Program-made: the position numbers and the translations under genes
In this document: piece by piece, positions 30,131 to 39,960 of the stretch
Layout: each line of letters opens with the position of its first letter
Numbering within the stretch: the first letter of the stretch is position 1
The notes under the pieces: model-generated
The model's database searches: none
What the model saw: only the letters and a program-made list of their open reading frames with translations
Told to the model about the DNA's origin: nothing
Source of the DNA: Eurosta solidaginis
Taxonomy: Eukaryota > Arthropoda > Insecta > Diptera > Tephritidae
Reading direction: 5' to 3'
Assembly: GCF_040869045.1 (NCBI RefSeq)
Contig: NC_090319.1
Location: forward strand, 228,074,490 to 228,138,489
Length of the DNA stretch: 64,000 nucleotides

Positions 30131-31653
30131 TTGTATATGATTTTTATGAATGGTTTTTTCTTTGTTTTTAGCTTTGTCAAAAATCTTTACATTACATTCT
30201 CTTCTCAAATAGTAAATGAAAGTTTAAGTAGTGGCATAGTGCCTAGTATGTGGAAAACTTCAACAATTGTTCCTATAGAGAAAGTTAAAAATACTATTAA
30301 AGCAGAGGAGTTACGGCCCATAAATTCATTGCCCAGCGATGAAAAAATTTTAGAACTTGTGGTAAAGAACCAATTGGTACAATACTTAGAAAAAAATAAG
30401 ATACTTATTATACCTCAACAATCAGGCTTTAGAAAAAATCGTTCCTGTGAAACAGCCTTAAATATGGTTTTAGCTGAATGGAAAGATGATCTTAGTAATA
30501 AAATGTCGATTTTAGCAGTTTTTGTTGATCTTAAAAGAGCTTTTGAAATCATAGATATAAAAATACTAGTGGAAAAATTATCAGACGTAGGCATTCAAGG
30601 TTTAGAACTAGACTGGTTTAAAAGTTTTTTAAGCAACCGTAAGCAAAGAACAATCATTGGCTCATCGTTGTCAGATGAAGTGGGTGTTAAGGTTGGGCTT
30701 CCGCAAGGCTCCGTCCTCGCTCCAATTTTGTTCAACATTTACATTAATGACATTAATTCAATTTTGAAATATAGTTCAATAAAATTGTTTGCTGACGATG
30801 CACTAATTTGGATAAGTGGTAGAAACGAAAATGATTTAAGAAATAAATTACAAAGTGACTTGCATGCCCTTTATATTTGGTTGTGTGCTAACAAACTTAA
30901 ACTTAATAAAAAATACATGTTAATAACTGGAAAGAATGTTTCCGATGTTGGTACTCTCAAAATAAACAATTCAGAAATTGAAAACGTAGATACTATTGAA
31001 TACCTTGGTATCGTAATAGATTGTAAATTAAAATTCAACGCCCATGTCGCTTATATAACAAATAAAATAGCAACTAAAATATGGTTTATGCAAAGAACCT
31101 GCAAAAACCTAAGTAATTACTATAAAACTAAAGTATATCGATCTGTTGTTGAACCTTACCTTTTATATTGCTCTACAATTTTATTTGTTATGACACGTTC
31201 GCAAATCGATAAATTGCAAAAAATGCAGAATAAAGCTATGCGATTCATCTTAAACAAACGTTATGATACCCCAATAAAAGATATGCTACTTAGTTTAAAT
31301 TGGATGATCGTGAAGCAACAAATATTTTTCTTTACGATGAAGTTTATATACAATATAAAAACCGGAAATTTACCTGAATACTTAAGAACAAATATTAGAG
31401 TTAATTATGATGTCCATGGAAGAAATACAAGACAAAGAAATGATTTCAAATTACCTAATTATAAAACAGAATCTGAACAGAATAGTCTTTTTTACAAAGG
31501 GTTAAAATGCTTAAATGAACTACCTGAATACATAAAAAATAGTGATAATAACTTGTTTAAAAAAAGGTTATACACTTACTTCAAATCTATGAGGATAAAA
31601 TAAATACTAAGATCTGAGCTGGTTTGTGATACGTATTCCTAATTTATATATCT
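30131..31653 (+). mobile_element. 5'-truncated LINE (CR1/Jockey-superfamily type), copy A
   Basis: Contains only the RT part of ORF2 and a short 3' tail; no endonuclease is seen upstream, as expected for 5' truncation during target-primed reverse transcription. It ends where the long Ty3/gypsy LTR begins at 31654, without a clear poly(A). Confidence 0.82.
30137..31603 (+). CDS. LINE reverse transcriptase, copy A (open, 5'-truncated)
   Basis: An open frame of about 489 codons. RT motifs in order: WKTSTIVPIEKV, ELRPINSLPSDEKILE, QQSGFRKNRSCETALN, AVFVDLKRAF (catalytic Asp), GLPQGSVLAPILFNIYIN, FADDALIW at 30788 (the YADD box), KLKLN and IEYLGIVID. The thumb and the C-terminal NELPEYIKN / FKKRLYTYF tail are present. 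All catalytic Asp residues are intact. The endonuclease domain is absent and the real start lies outside the retained part. Confidence 0.9.
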   Translation: MIFMNGFFFVFSFVKNLYITFSSQIVNESLSSGIVPSMWKTSTIVPIEKVKNTIKAEELRPINSLPSDEKILELVVKNQLVQYLEKNKILIIPQQSGFRKNRSCETALNMVLAEWKDDLSNKMSILAVFVDLKRAFEIIDIKILVEKLSDVGIQGLELDWFKSFLSNRKQRTIIGSSLSDEVGVKVGLPQGSVLAPILFNIYINDINSILKYSSIKLFADDALIWISGRNENDLRNKLQSDLHALYIWLCANKLKLNKKYMLITGKNVSDVGTLKINNSEIENVDTIEYLGIVIDCKLKFNAHVAYITNKIATKIWFMQRTCKNLSNYYKTKVYRSVVEPYLLYCSTILFVMTRSQIDKLQKMQNKAMRFILNKRYDTPIKDMLLSLNWMIVKQQIFFFTMKFIYNIKTGNLPEYLRTNIRVNYDVHGRNTRQRNDFKLPNYKTESEQNSLFYKGLKCLNELPEYIKNSDNNLFKKRLYTYFKSMRIK

Positions 31654-33639
31654 TGTAACGTAATGTTACAATAGTATGACCCCCACTGTAACCCTTTTTC
31701 TCCTACGCCTGAGACCCCCACTCTAACCCTTTTTCACCTACGCCTGAGAGTATACATACGTAGTACATTAACAGGTAGCCAACAGCAGCAGCTACATACC
31801 AATGCATGCGAATAGCATTTGGCGATAACAATAATATGCACACAGTGCGCCAACTGAAGTACCCAATTAGCGGTTCATTTCTCACTCGCATCATAGCAGA
31901 AGCAGTATAAAAGAGAATGAATTTGCTGTTGTCACTTCATTCCTCGCAGGTTAGTCAGAGGAAGTGGTTGCTTTATTAAGCAACCCAGTCACTCCTCCTG
32001 ACTAGCTGAGTTGAAGGGGTGCTGCCTTGGCACTGGTCACCCTTTGCTTGCGGGGACAACGGGTTGTCGCCTTTATGATTTTCTCGCCCGTGTCCCAGCT
32101 AAGTAAGGGGAGGGGGCTCGCCGCCTTAGGGCTACCCCGCCCCTTCCTCTCAGCTAAGGCTCCAGCCGACCCGGTTCTACAGCTGCGTAGCGTGGTGCCT
32201 TCGGGCCCAGTTTCTTCTCGCAGCCTACGAACAGGCAAGGAAAGAGCTGGTGCACCGCCCCCCGGCACCTTACCTTAGTGTGCGACCACGGGGTGAGCGA
32301 TGTCCAGCGAACGAGCCAATCCCACTTCCAGAGGGAAAGGGGTGCCGCCACGGCACTGGTCACCCCTTGCTTGCGGGGACAACGGATTGTCGCCTTTATG
32401 GTTTTCTCGCCCGTGTCCCAGCTATTTAAGGGGGGGCTCGCCGCCGTTCGGCCAACAGATGCTTTCCCATCAGTCCTGGCTCAGGCAGTAGAGCGACTCG
32501 TCGGCTAAAGGGGCTACCGCTGTACCGTCAAGGCGCACTTCCCTCAGCCCACGGATCGACCTACAAAGTTCCGGCTGGTACAACTCCGCGTCCAGCCCTG
32601 CCATCGTGCAAGCATGGAGGCGGTGGTGTCCAGCTAGCGAGCCAGCACTAAAAGCGAGTGAGCCAACCACACCACGGAATGGAAGGGGGCGCTGTCAGGG
32701 AACGGTTCACCCCTGCTTGCGGGGACAACGGGTTGTCGCCTTTATGGTTTTCTCGCCCGTGTCCCAGCTAAGGGGGGGTATCGCCGCCTTATGACCATCC
32801 GGCCCTTTTCCCCTCCGCCCCGGCTCCGGCCGTAGACCGGTCCAACAGCTAAAGGGGCTACCGTTGTGCCGTAAGGTGCACTTCCCCTCAGCCCACGAAT
32901 CGGCCTACGGAGTTTCGGCTGGTACAACTCTGCGTCCAGCCCTGCCATCGTGCGGCATGGAGGCGGTGGTGTCCAGCTGGCGGACCGGCACTAACCACAA
33001 TTCTATTCATTCCTCGCAGGTCCCTCCGCCGCCGCCACTGGGACAGTGTCATTGTAGGAAGCCGCCACCCGCAGCAGCCGCTACTGGTAACCCCCCGAAA
33101 CGGTAACCAAGTAGAACGTTTGCACCGCCACCTCGCCTTGGCCACGCCACTGGCACGCGCTCCGTCGCCCTGTTGTTGCCGTCGCCCTGTTGTTGCCGTC
33201 GCTATCCCACCGCCGTTGCGCCGGTGCTCCGACGACCGTGGGCCGCCCGCTATCCTACCGCCGTTGCACCGCTGCTCCGACGACCGTTGGCCGCCTGCTA
33301 TCCTACCGCAGTTGCGCCGCTGCTACCTCACCACCGTCCAACCAGCTCGCTGGTACCGTCACTGCGTCCATACCACTACATCCATCCGTCCGCTAATACT
33401 GTCCGCCGTCCAGCCGCCGTTCAACCGCCGTAACGACCCCTCTGCTATCACAACGAGCCGCCGCTCGCCTTCCTCCCACGCCATCTTTGCACGGAAAGCT
33501 GCTGCCCTCACTACCCGTCAAGCCGTGTATGTGTGCGTGTATTCGTCATTAACACATAACAACTGTGTTCTTATTAGGGGTTTGTGGGACCTCTACTTGG
33601 ATTGACTGAGTGCTACCTCAGCCTTCAACAAAACCCACA
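31654..33639 (+). repeat. Long modular LTR 1 of the Osvaldo-like element
   Basis: About 1.99 kb. It starts TGTAACGTAATGTTACA, an inverted repeat in itself, followed by two copies of CCCACT(G/C)TAACCCTTTTT. A GC-rich block contains three copies of a module around GCTTGCGGGGACAACGG (32045, 32370, 32709). Further on lies a ~48-bp tandem repeat (33212-33330, CCGTTGCGCCG... type). The 3' part ends near ACCCACATAAA before the primer site. The end is placed by the primer site and the inner border may be off by a few bases. Confidence 0.82.
31900..31951 (+). promoter_or_regulatory. Core promoter in LTR 1 and candidate splice donor
   Basis: AGTATAAAAGAG (TATA box) is followed about 25 bases later by TCACTTC, an initiator-like sequence, and then CTCGCAG|GTTAGT, which resembles a 5' splice site. 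LTR 2 has the same arrangement at 38517-38565. Function is inferred from sequence only. Confidence 0.6.
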
Positions 33640-33643
33640 TAAA

Positions 33644-33661
33644 TAGCGCCCGAGCAGGGAC
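33644..33661 (+). other. Primer-binding site, Osvaldo-like copy 1
   Basis: TAGCGCCCGAGCAGGGAC. It differs from LTR 2's site (TGGCGCCCGAGTAGGGAC, 39942-39959) at two bases. The pattern matches the tRNA-Lys-complementary site known from Osvaldo and from lentiviruses, at most two bases apart. The G-to-A at position 2 would pair poorly with the tRNA CCA end. Confidence 0.78.
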
Positions 33662-33662
33662 C

Positions 33663-34455
33663 CTCCTCCGCAGACGAACGTGGAAACCAAATACAATAAC
33701 CACCAACACTGCCGGGGCGGGTTCGACGAACACACCATCAGAAACAACAAACACGCCAGCCCCCGAAGGTACAACGCTGACCACCGACTCGCTCAATTGG
33801 ATCTACTTTCTGAAAAGGGAGAGGCTGATAGAGGAGTGTAAGGAACACCGAATCCACGTAGAAGGCCAAACCGTAGCCGAACTGCGTCGCGCACTGAGCG
33901 CATATGTGCGAGCCAAACGTACAAGAAAATCAAGCGAAGACCTGCTGAAGGAGCTGGAGAGAGAAGTGAATGAAGAAGAGGGGAAATCCGCTACGCTATC
34001 CCAGCCAACAAGAAAACAAATCCCTTCGATCCAGATTCACGGCCCCCAGCCACACGCGGAAAAGAGAGAACACGCATCGCTGAGACGAGACGAAATGTGC
34101 GACGATGAGCTCATGAATACCGTCCGCCGCTGGGATTTACACTTTTCGGGAGAGGAGTCGCTGCACGAGTTTCTTGAGAGCATAGAGGAGCTCGCCGAAT
34201 GTTACCGCATCCCCGTCGATCGGCTCCTCCCAACGCCGCCGGAACTTCAGCGGGGGAAAGCACTACAATGCTACCGCGTCCATAAACAACACATACACCG
34301 GAGGTACGATTTTCGGAGGGAGGTGCAAATTTTTTTTTTACCTAAGCGTCACTTACGACATTTAGAAGACGCCATCCGACAACGCAAACAGCAAGGCTGC
34401 GAAAAGGCCAAGGACTACATCGTCGCGCTGGAAACACTGATCCTCCAGCGAACAA
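33663..34455 (+). pseudogene. gag: Osvaldo-like gag, copy 1 (3' part deleted)
   Basis: The frame is open from within the LTR end; no in-frame ATG is seen, so the start is unknown. It encodes a Thr/Pro-rich N-terminus, then NWIYFLKRERLIEECKEHRI, a SAP-like basic segment, and the capsid region with WDLHFSGEESLHEFLESIEE and YDFRREVQIFF. At about 34450 the sequence jumps over ~580 bp relative to copy 2, losing the C-terminal capsid, the zinc knuckle and the protease start. This copy keeps 33 bases (SLHEFLESIEE) that copy 2 lacks. Confidence 0.8.
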
Positions 34456-34529
34456 GCGAAGCATCCAGCTGGCAGACCAGACGTGCGTCTTTACCTCAAA
34501 CTCCTACCCGGCAAGAATTGCGTATCAAG

Positions 34530-37312
34530 GACGAACAACAGATGCAATGCTGTCCGTCATCCCGAACTTGGCTGAGCAGGTGATCCTGGGAATGGACTTC
34601 CTACGAAAAAGGGGAATCATCCTTATGCTAGATGGCCAGCCGTTGGAAGCCACCGTGACCAAGAGAGCACCCGAGCTGGACACGCTATGCGCCTTAACGA
34701 GCCGAGAACACTTGAGCGACGACCAGAATACGGAGCTGCGGAACTTCGTGGCACACCAGCAAGAGCGGTTTGGCGAAATTACCGGACCAAGCACTGCAGC
34801 CGAGCATACGATTCTCCTCAAGCACAACCGGCCACTGAAGCAACGATACTACCCCTGCAACCCGGCCATGCAACAAGTCATCAACGGGGAGGTGGACGAG
34901 TTACTAACGGGAGGAAGTATAGAGCCGTCGCGAAGCGCATACAGCTCGCCAATCGTGCTAGTCCGCAAAAAACAGGGCACTTGGAGAATGTGCATAGATT
35001 ACCGTCAACTGAATGCCGCCAGCGAACCGGATGCGTATCCACTACCGCAAATTGGAGCCATCCGCGCAGCTGAAGGAAGCGAAATTCATCTCTACTATTG
35101 AACTGAAGAATGGCTACTGGCAGATTCCGCTCGCCAAAGCATAGCGACCATACACCGCATTCACGGTTCCTGGCAGGGGATTGTTCCAATGGAAAGTTAT
35201 GCCATTCGGCCTACACTCTGCTCCGGCTACGTTCCAACGCGCTCTGGATTCAATACTGGGACCGGAACTCCAACCTAAATTATTCGCCTACCTGGATGAT
35301 ATCATAGTCTTGGGAGACACCTTCGAGGAGCATATGACTAAGTTGAAGGAAGTTTTCGAGCGACTCCAGAAACATAAAATGCAGGTGGATTCCGACAAAT
35401 GCAGCTTCGTCCAGCAACAACTCCATTACCTTGGACACATCATCAGCGCCGAAGGAATCCACACCGATCCCGGGAAAACATCGGCATGCGCCGCAAACCA
35501 TCAAAGAACTCCGCCACTTCCTTGGACTCGCTCCATGGTACCGCCGTTTCGTTGCCGACTTTTACACCATCGCCGCACCGCTCAACCAATTACTGAAGAA
35601 AGGACAAACCTGGACATGGGGAACGCCGCAAGTAAACGCCTTTCAGGTTCTCAAAGACAGTCTCACCAATGCACCCGTACTCTGCTGCCCCGACTTCGGC
35701 AAACCATTTTTTTTACAAACCGACGCGAGCGGGGAAGGACTCGGCGTCGTACTCTACCAACGCCATTCCGACCAAAAGAACGTAATAGCTTATGCCAGAC
35801 GTAGCTTAACGGAACTTGAAAAACGATACTCGGCCACCGAACAGGAATGCCTAGCCGTGCTGTGGGGAATACGCAAAATGAGACCATATCTTGAGGGATA
35901 CCGCTTCACTGTTATCACTGATCACCATTCACTAAAATGGCTACATTCATTGCAAAATCCCTCAGGACGGCTGGCACGATGGGCTCTAGAGCTGCAACAA
36001 TACAATTTTGATATAGAATACCGTAAGGGAGCACAAAATGTTGTAGCCGGCGCGCTTTCCCGGTGCCCACTGCCATCTACCGACCAGGATACACTATACA
36101 CAATAGACACCGACGCGAGCGACTGGTATAGAAAGAGATCCAAACAAGTAAATCAGCAACCGCAGGCCAATCCAGACTACCAGATGATAGAGAACCGCCT
36201 TTTCCACCACATCCCACCGAAAAATCAAATATCACGAGCGCCGCAATGGAAACTATGTGTCCCAACCGACGAGAGGACGTCCTACGAGAGGTCCACGACG
36301 CCGCTGCCGCCGGTCATCTTGGCGCGAAGAAAACACTCAAAAGAGGGCAAGAAAATTACTACTGGCCTGGAATGTTCTGCGACGTACTTAAGCATGTACG
36401 TAAGTGCATCAAGTGCGCCGAATACAAGGTAGAACAGAGACGCCCGGCAGGATTGATGGCAACGATGCAATGTTCATGGCCGTGGGAAGTCGTAACAGCC
36501 GACTTCATCGGACCACTACCGCGTTCCAAATTAGGCAACACGTGCCTCCTCGTCATGGTGGACAAGTTTTCCAAGTGGGTAGAGATGATCCCATTACGCC
36601 AAGCAACAACTGCCAGTGTTATCAAAGCGCTGAAAGAAAGGATAATATACCGATTTGGTTGCCCGAAGACTTTCCTCACTGACAATGGGAAGCAGTTCGT
36701 GGGAAAAGCGTTGAAATCATTCCTGAGCGACCACCGCATCGAACATAAGTTCACCGCAGTATACGTACCCCACGGGACCCGACGGAGGGAACCAACCGGG
36801 TCATTAAAACTATGATAGCGCAGCGTTCCAAGGAAGACCACCGCACATGGGATCCAGAAATTCCCCAAATCGCGTTCGCTACGAATACAGCAAGCCACGA
36901 GTCCACGCAAGCTTCCGCGGCGGAAATAAACTTCGGGCGGAACCTAACAGCACCACAACAAATACGAACGGAGGGAGCAGTACCAGTGGAGCCACCTACA
37001 ATACCGATATCCATCACCAAGCTATGGGAAGAAATAAAGACCCACCTGCAAAAAGCTTCAAATCAGCAGTAGAAATATTACAATTTGCGCAGAAGGCCGT
37101 GGAAACCAAAGATAGGAGACAGAGTGATGAAACGAGATCACCCACTCTCCTCCGCAGCAAACAGCTTTGCCCAAAAACTCGCACCGAAATTTTGTGGCCC
37201 ATACCTGGTGGTGGAGTACATCTCAACAAATACGGTGAAACTGGCCCACGTCGAACAACACAAAAAACCGGTGCACGCGCACTTACAAGATTTGAAGCCG
37301 TGCGAATTTTAA
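34530..37312 (+). pseudogene. pol: Osvaldo-like pol, copy 1 (RT, RNase H, integrase; frameshifted)
   Basis: Starts inside the protease C-terminus (LAEQVILGMDFLRKRGI). RT: SAYSSPIVLVRKKQGTWRMC, a frameshift near 35060, a TAG near 35141, then MPFGLHSAPATFQRALDSIL and AYLDDIIV. RNase H: FLQTDASGEGLGVV, ELEKRYSATEQECLAVLWGI, TDHHSLKWL. Integrase: VHDAAAAGHLGAKKTL and CIKC zinc finger, then TADFIGPLP (first Asp), FLTDNGKQF (second Asp); the Glu is retained after a frameshift near 36785. The tail runs to 37312. Multiple breaks make it non-functional, yet every catalytic motif can be recognised. Confidence 0.87.
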
Positions 37313-37367
37313 AATACAGTACTCACGTGTTCTTATTCCTTCCAGGAAACGCAAAACGGTCGACAGC

Positions 37368-37841
37368 ATGGGCAGAAAAAACCGCCAACCAGCCCCACCA
37401 GACTCGCCAAATCCGATCCGCCCATGGCGCCCCCCATTTGAAGCAACTCCATGGCCACCCAACAAGGCCAAAATACAACGGGTGCAAATCTTTCACGGGC
37501 CACCGTTGGTCGACAAATTGATGGCCATAAAAGAGCCAGAGAACGACGAACAAACGCCGAAGGAAACTCAAAGCAAACGCGCTCCGAACAAAAATACAGA
37601 GGCACTCACACCAGCAAAAGAACAAAATAAGATGGACCCAAAAACCTGCTTTAGGGAATTAAAAATAAGCCGTCGCCACAATGAACGCAGCAAAAATTGG
37701 ACGTTCTCCTGGAAGGGCCAACAAGTCAGGGTGAAAGCAAACACAGAAGACCACGCGCTGGTGACCATAGCGGGGATGAAACGCCTTATGAGATACGCAG
37801 ATTACGATGAGAAGCAGCAGCCAAGGAGGAAAGAAGAATAA
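37368..37841 (+). CDS. ORF3 of the Osvaldo-like element, unknown function
   Basis: 157 codons from ATG 37368, downstream of pol where some Ty3/gypsy elements have env. The product is basic and hydrophilic. It starts with a Pro-rich segment (RQPAPPDSPNPIRPW), followed by a Lys/Glu-rich middle and a C-terminal half with CFRELKISRRHNERSKNWTF and TIAGMKRLMRYADYDEK. I see no signal peptide, transmembrane segment or furin site, so it does not look like an envelope protein. TTATTCCTTCCAG at 37332-37344, just before the ORF, resembles a 3' splice site. It could encode a nucleic-acid-binding accessory protein; that is a guess. Confidence 0.6.
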   Translation: MGRKNRQPAPPDSPNPIRPWRPPFEATPWPPNKAKIQRVQIFHGPPLVDKLMAIKEPENDEQTPKETQSKRAPNKNTEALTPAKEQNKMDPKTCFRELKISRRHNERSKNWTFSWKGQQVRVKANTEDHALVTIAGMKRLMRYADYDEKQQPRRKEE

Positions 37842-38274
37842 AATTAGTATTAAGCACTGAATTTATTTACTTTAAATTACTACATTGTTGTTATATTAGT
37901 AACAAATCTGAAGTACTATATACAAAAAAAAAAAAAAACACAAAAAAAAAGAATATATATAATAATAAATAAATGAAGAGGGGAATTTTTTTTTCTGCCA
38001 TCCCAACAAAAAAATTACCTCAGGAATCTTTCTTTTTATACATACACCGTTAGTTTTAAGGAAAACGAAATTTATTAAACCTACAATGTTAGCATTAACT
38101 TAATTAGACATAAATGGAATAACTGTATATTTTTTGAAAAAATTTCAATAAAACGATGCACGCATACACACCGGAAAAGCCGGCATAACGACACACACAC
38201 AACCGCTAGGCCAGGCCTGCGTGATACTCCTCTTCCTCACAGCAGCTTTCCGTCAACCCAAGTGGGAGGAGGAC
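37842..38274 (+). other. 3' untranslated region and polypurine tract, Osvaldo-like copy 1
   Basis: AT-rich with A-runs at 37926-37954, no ORF. It ends in AGTGGGAGGAGGAC immediately before the LTR start TGTAACG at 38275, the expected polypurine tract. Confidence 0.7.
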
Positions 38275-39937
38275 TGTAACGTAGCGTTACAATAGTATGA
38301 CGCCCACTGTAACCCTTTTTCTCCTACGCCTGAGACCCCCACTCTAACCCTTTTTCCCCTACATTAACAGGTAGCCAACAGCAGCAGCTACATACCAATG
38401 CATGCGAATAGCATTTGGCGATAACAATAATATGCACACAGTACGCCAACTCACAGTGAATGGCAAACTGAAGTACCCAATTAGCGGTTCATTTCTCACT
38501 CGCATCATAGCAGAATCAGTATAAAAGAGAACGAATTTGCTGTTGTCACTTCATTCCTCGCAGGTTAGTCAGAGAAAGTGGTTGCTTTATTAAGCAACCC
38601 AGTCACTCCTCCTGACTAGCTGAGTTGAAGGGGTGCTGCCTTGGCACTGGTCACCCTTTGCTTGCGGGGACAACGGGTTGTCGCCTTTATGGTTTTCTCG
38701 CCCGTGTCCCAGCTAAGTAAGGGAAGGCTCGCCGCCTTAGGGCTACCCCGCCCTTCCTCTCAGCTAAGGCTCCAGCCGAGCCGGTTCTACAGCTGCGTAG
38801 CGTGGTGCCTTTGGGCCCAGTTTCTCCTCGCAGCCTACGAACCGGCAAGGACTGAGCTGGTGCACCGCCCCCCGGCACCTTACCTTAGTGTGCGACCACG
38901 GGGTGAGCGATGTCCAGCGAACGAGCCAATCCCACTTCCAGAGGGAAGGGGGTGCCGCCACGGCACTGGTCACCCCTTGCTTGCGGGGACAACGGGTTGT
39001 CGCCTTTATGGTTTTCTCGCCCGTGTCCCAGCTAAGTAAGGGGGGTTCGCCGCCGTTCGGCCAACAGATCTCTTCCCCTCAGTCCTGGCTCAGGCAGTAG
39101 AGCGACTCGTCGGCTAAAGGGGCTACCGCTGTGCCGTCAAGGCGCACTTCCCCTCAGCCCACGGATCAGTCTACGGAGTTCCGGCTGGTACAAGTCCGCG
39201 TCCAGCCCTGCCATCGTTCGGGCATGGAGGCGGTGGTGTCCAGCTGGCGACCGGCACTAACCACAATTCTATTCATTCCTCGCAGGTCCCTCCGCCGCCG
39301 CCACAGGGACAGTGTCATTGTAGGAAGCCGCCACCCGCAACAGACGGTACTGGTAACCCCCGAATCGGTAACCAAGTAGAACGTTTACACCGCCACCTCG
39401 CCTTGGCCACGCCACTGTTACGCGCTCCGTCGCCCTGTTGTTGCCGTCGCTATCCCACCGCCGTTGCGCCGCTGCTCCGACGACCGTGGGCCGCCCGCTA
39501 TCCTACCGCCGTTGCGCCGCTGCTCCGATGACCGTTAACCGCTGCTACCTCACCACCGTCCAACCAGCTCGCTGGTACCGTCACTGCGTCCATACCACTA
39601 CATACATCCGTCCGCTAATACTGTCCGCCGTCCAGCCGCCGTGCTAATCCCGCCACTGCATACCGCTGTACCAATCTGTCCGCTAATACTGTCCGCCGTC
39701 CGGCCGCCGTGCTGATCCCGCCGTACCGATCCCTCTGCTATCACAACGACCGTTACCCGCCCCTCGCCTCCCTCCCCGCCATCTTTGCACGGAAAGCTGC
39801 TACCCTCACTACCCGTCAAGCCGTGTGTGTGTGCGTGTATTCGTCATTAACACATAACAACTGTGTTCTTATTAGGGGTTTGTGGGACCTCTACTTGGAT
39901 TGACTGAGTGCTACCTCAGCCTTCAACAAAACCCACA
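38275..39937 (+). repeat. Long modular LTR 2, shared by two Osvaldo-like copies
   Basis: About 1.66 kb, starting TGTAACGTAGCGTTACA. It is the 3' LTR of copy 1 and at the same time precedes a primer site (39942-39959) and a second internal region. It has two GCTTGCGGGGACAACGG modules (38660, 38980), where LTR 1 has three, which explains most of the ~320-bp length difference. TATA box at 38519. Confidence 0.85.
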
Positions 39938-39960
39938 TAAATGGCGCCCGAGTAGGGACC

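Larger units (their letters stand above)
31654..39937 (+). mobile_element. Osvaldo/Ulysses-like Ty3/gypsy retrotransposon, copy 1
   Basis: LTR 31654 to ~33639, primer site 33644-33661, gag, pol (protease, RT, RNase H, integrase), a third ORF, polypurine-rich AAGTGGGAGGAGGAC, and the second LTR from 38275. Long LTRs (about 1.7-2.0 kb) and a tRNA-Lys-like primer site fit the Osvaldo/Ulysses group; this assignment is inference. Copy 1 has a deletion of about 580 bp covering the gag zinc knuckle and the protease start. Confidence 0.85.

Noticed and set aside
30160..30172. Splice acceptor (GTTTTTAG) before LINE copy A as evidence for a host gene exon
   Set aside because: The following frame is a LINE RT from its first recognisable residues; the AT-rich pyrimidine run is likely chance.
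32002..33605. Pro/Arg-rich open frames in the GC-rich LTR
   Set aside because: They follow the tandem modules, occur in several frames and strands at once, and differ between LTR 1 and LTR 2. High GC and repeat structure explain them.
37368..37841. ORF3 as an envelope gene
   Set aside because: No signal peptide, transmembrane segment, cleavage site or glycosylation cluster; the product is short and basic.
33644..39959. An endogenous lentivirus-like provirus, because of the tRNA-Lys-type primer site
   Set aside because: RT, RNase H and integrase motifs and their order are those of insect Ty3/gypsy elements, and there is no envelope gene.
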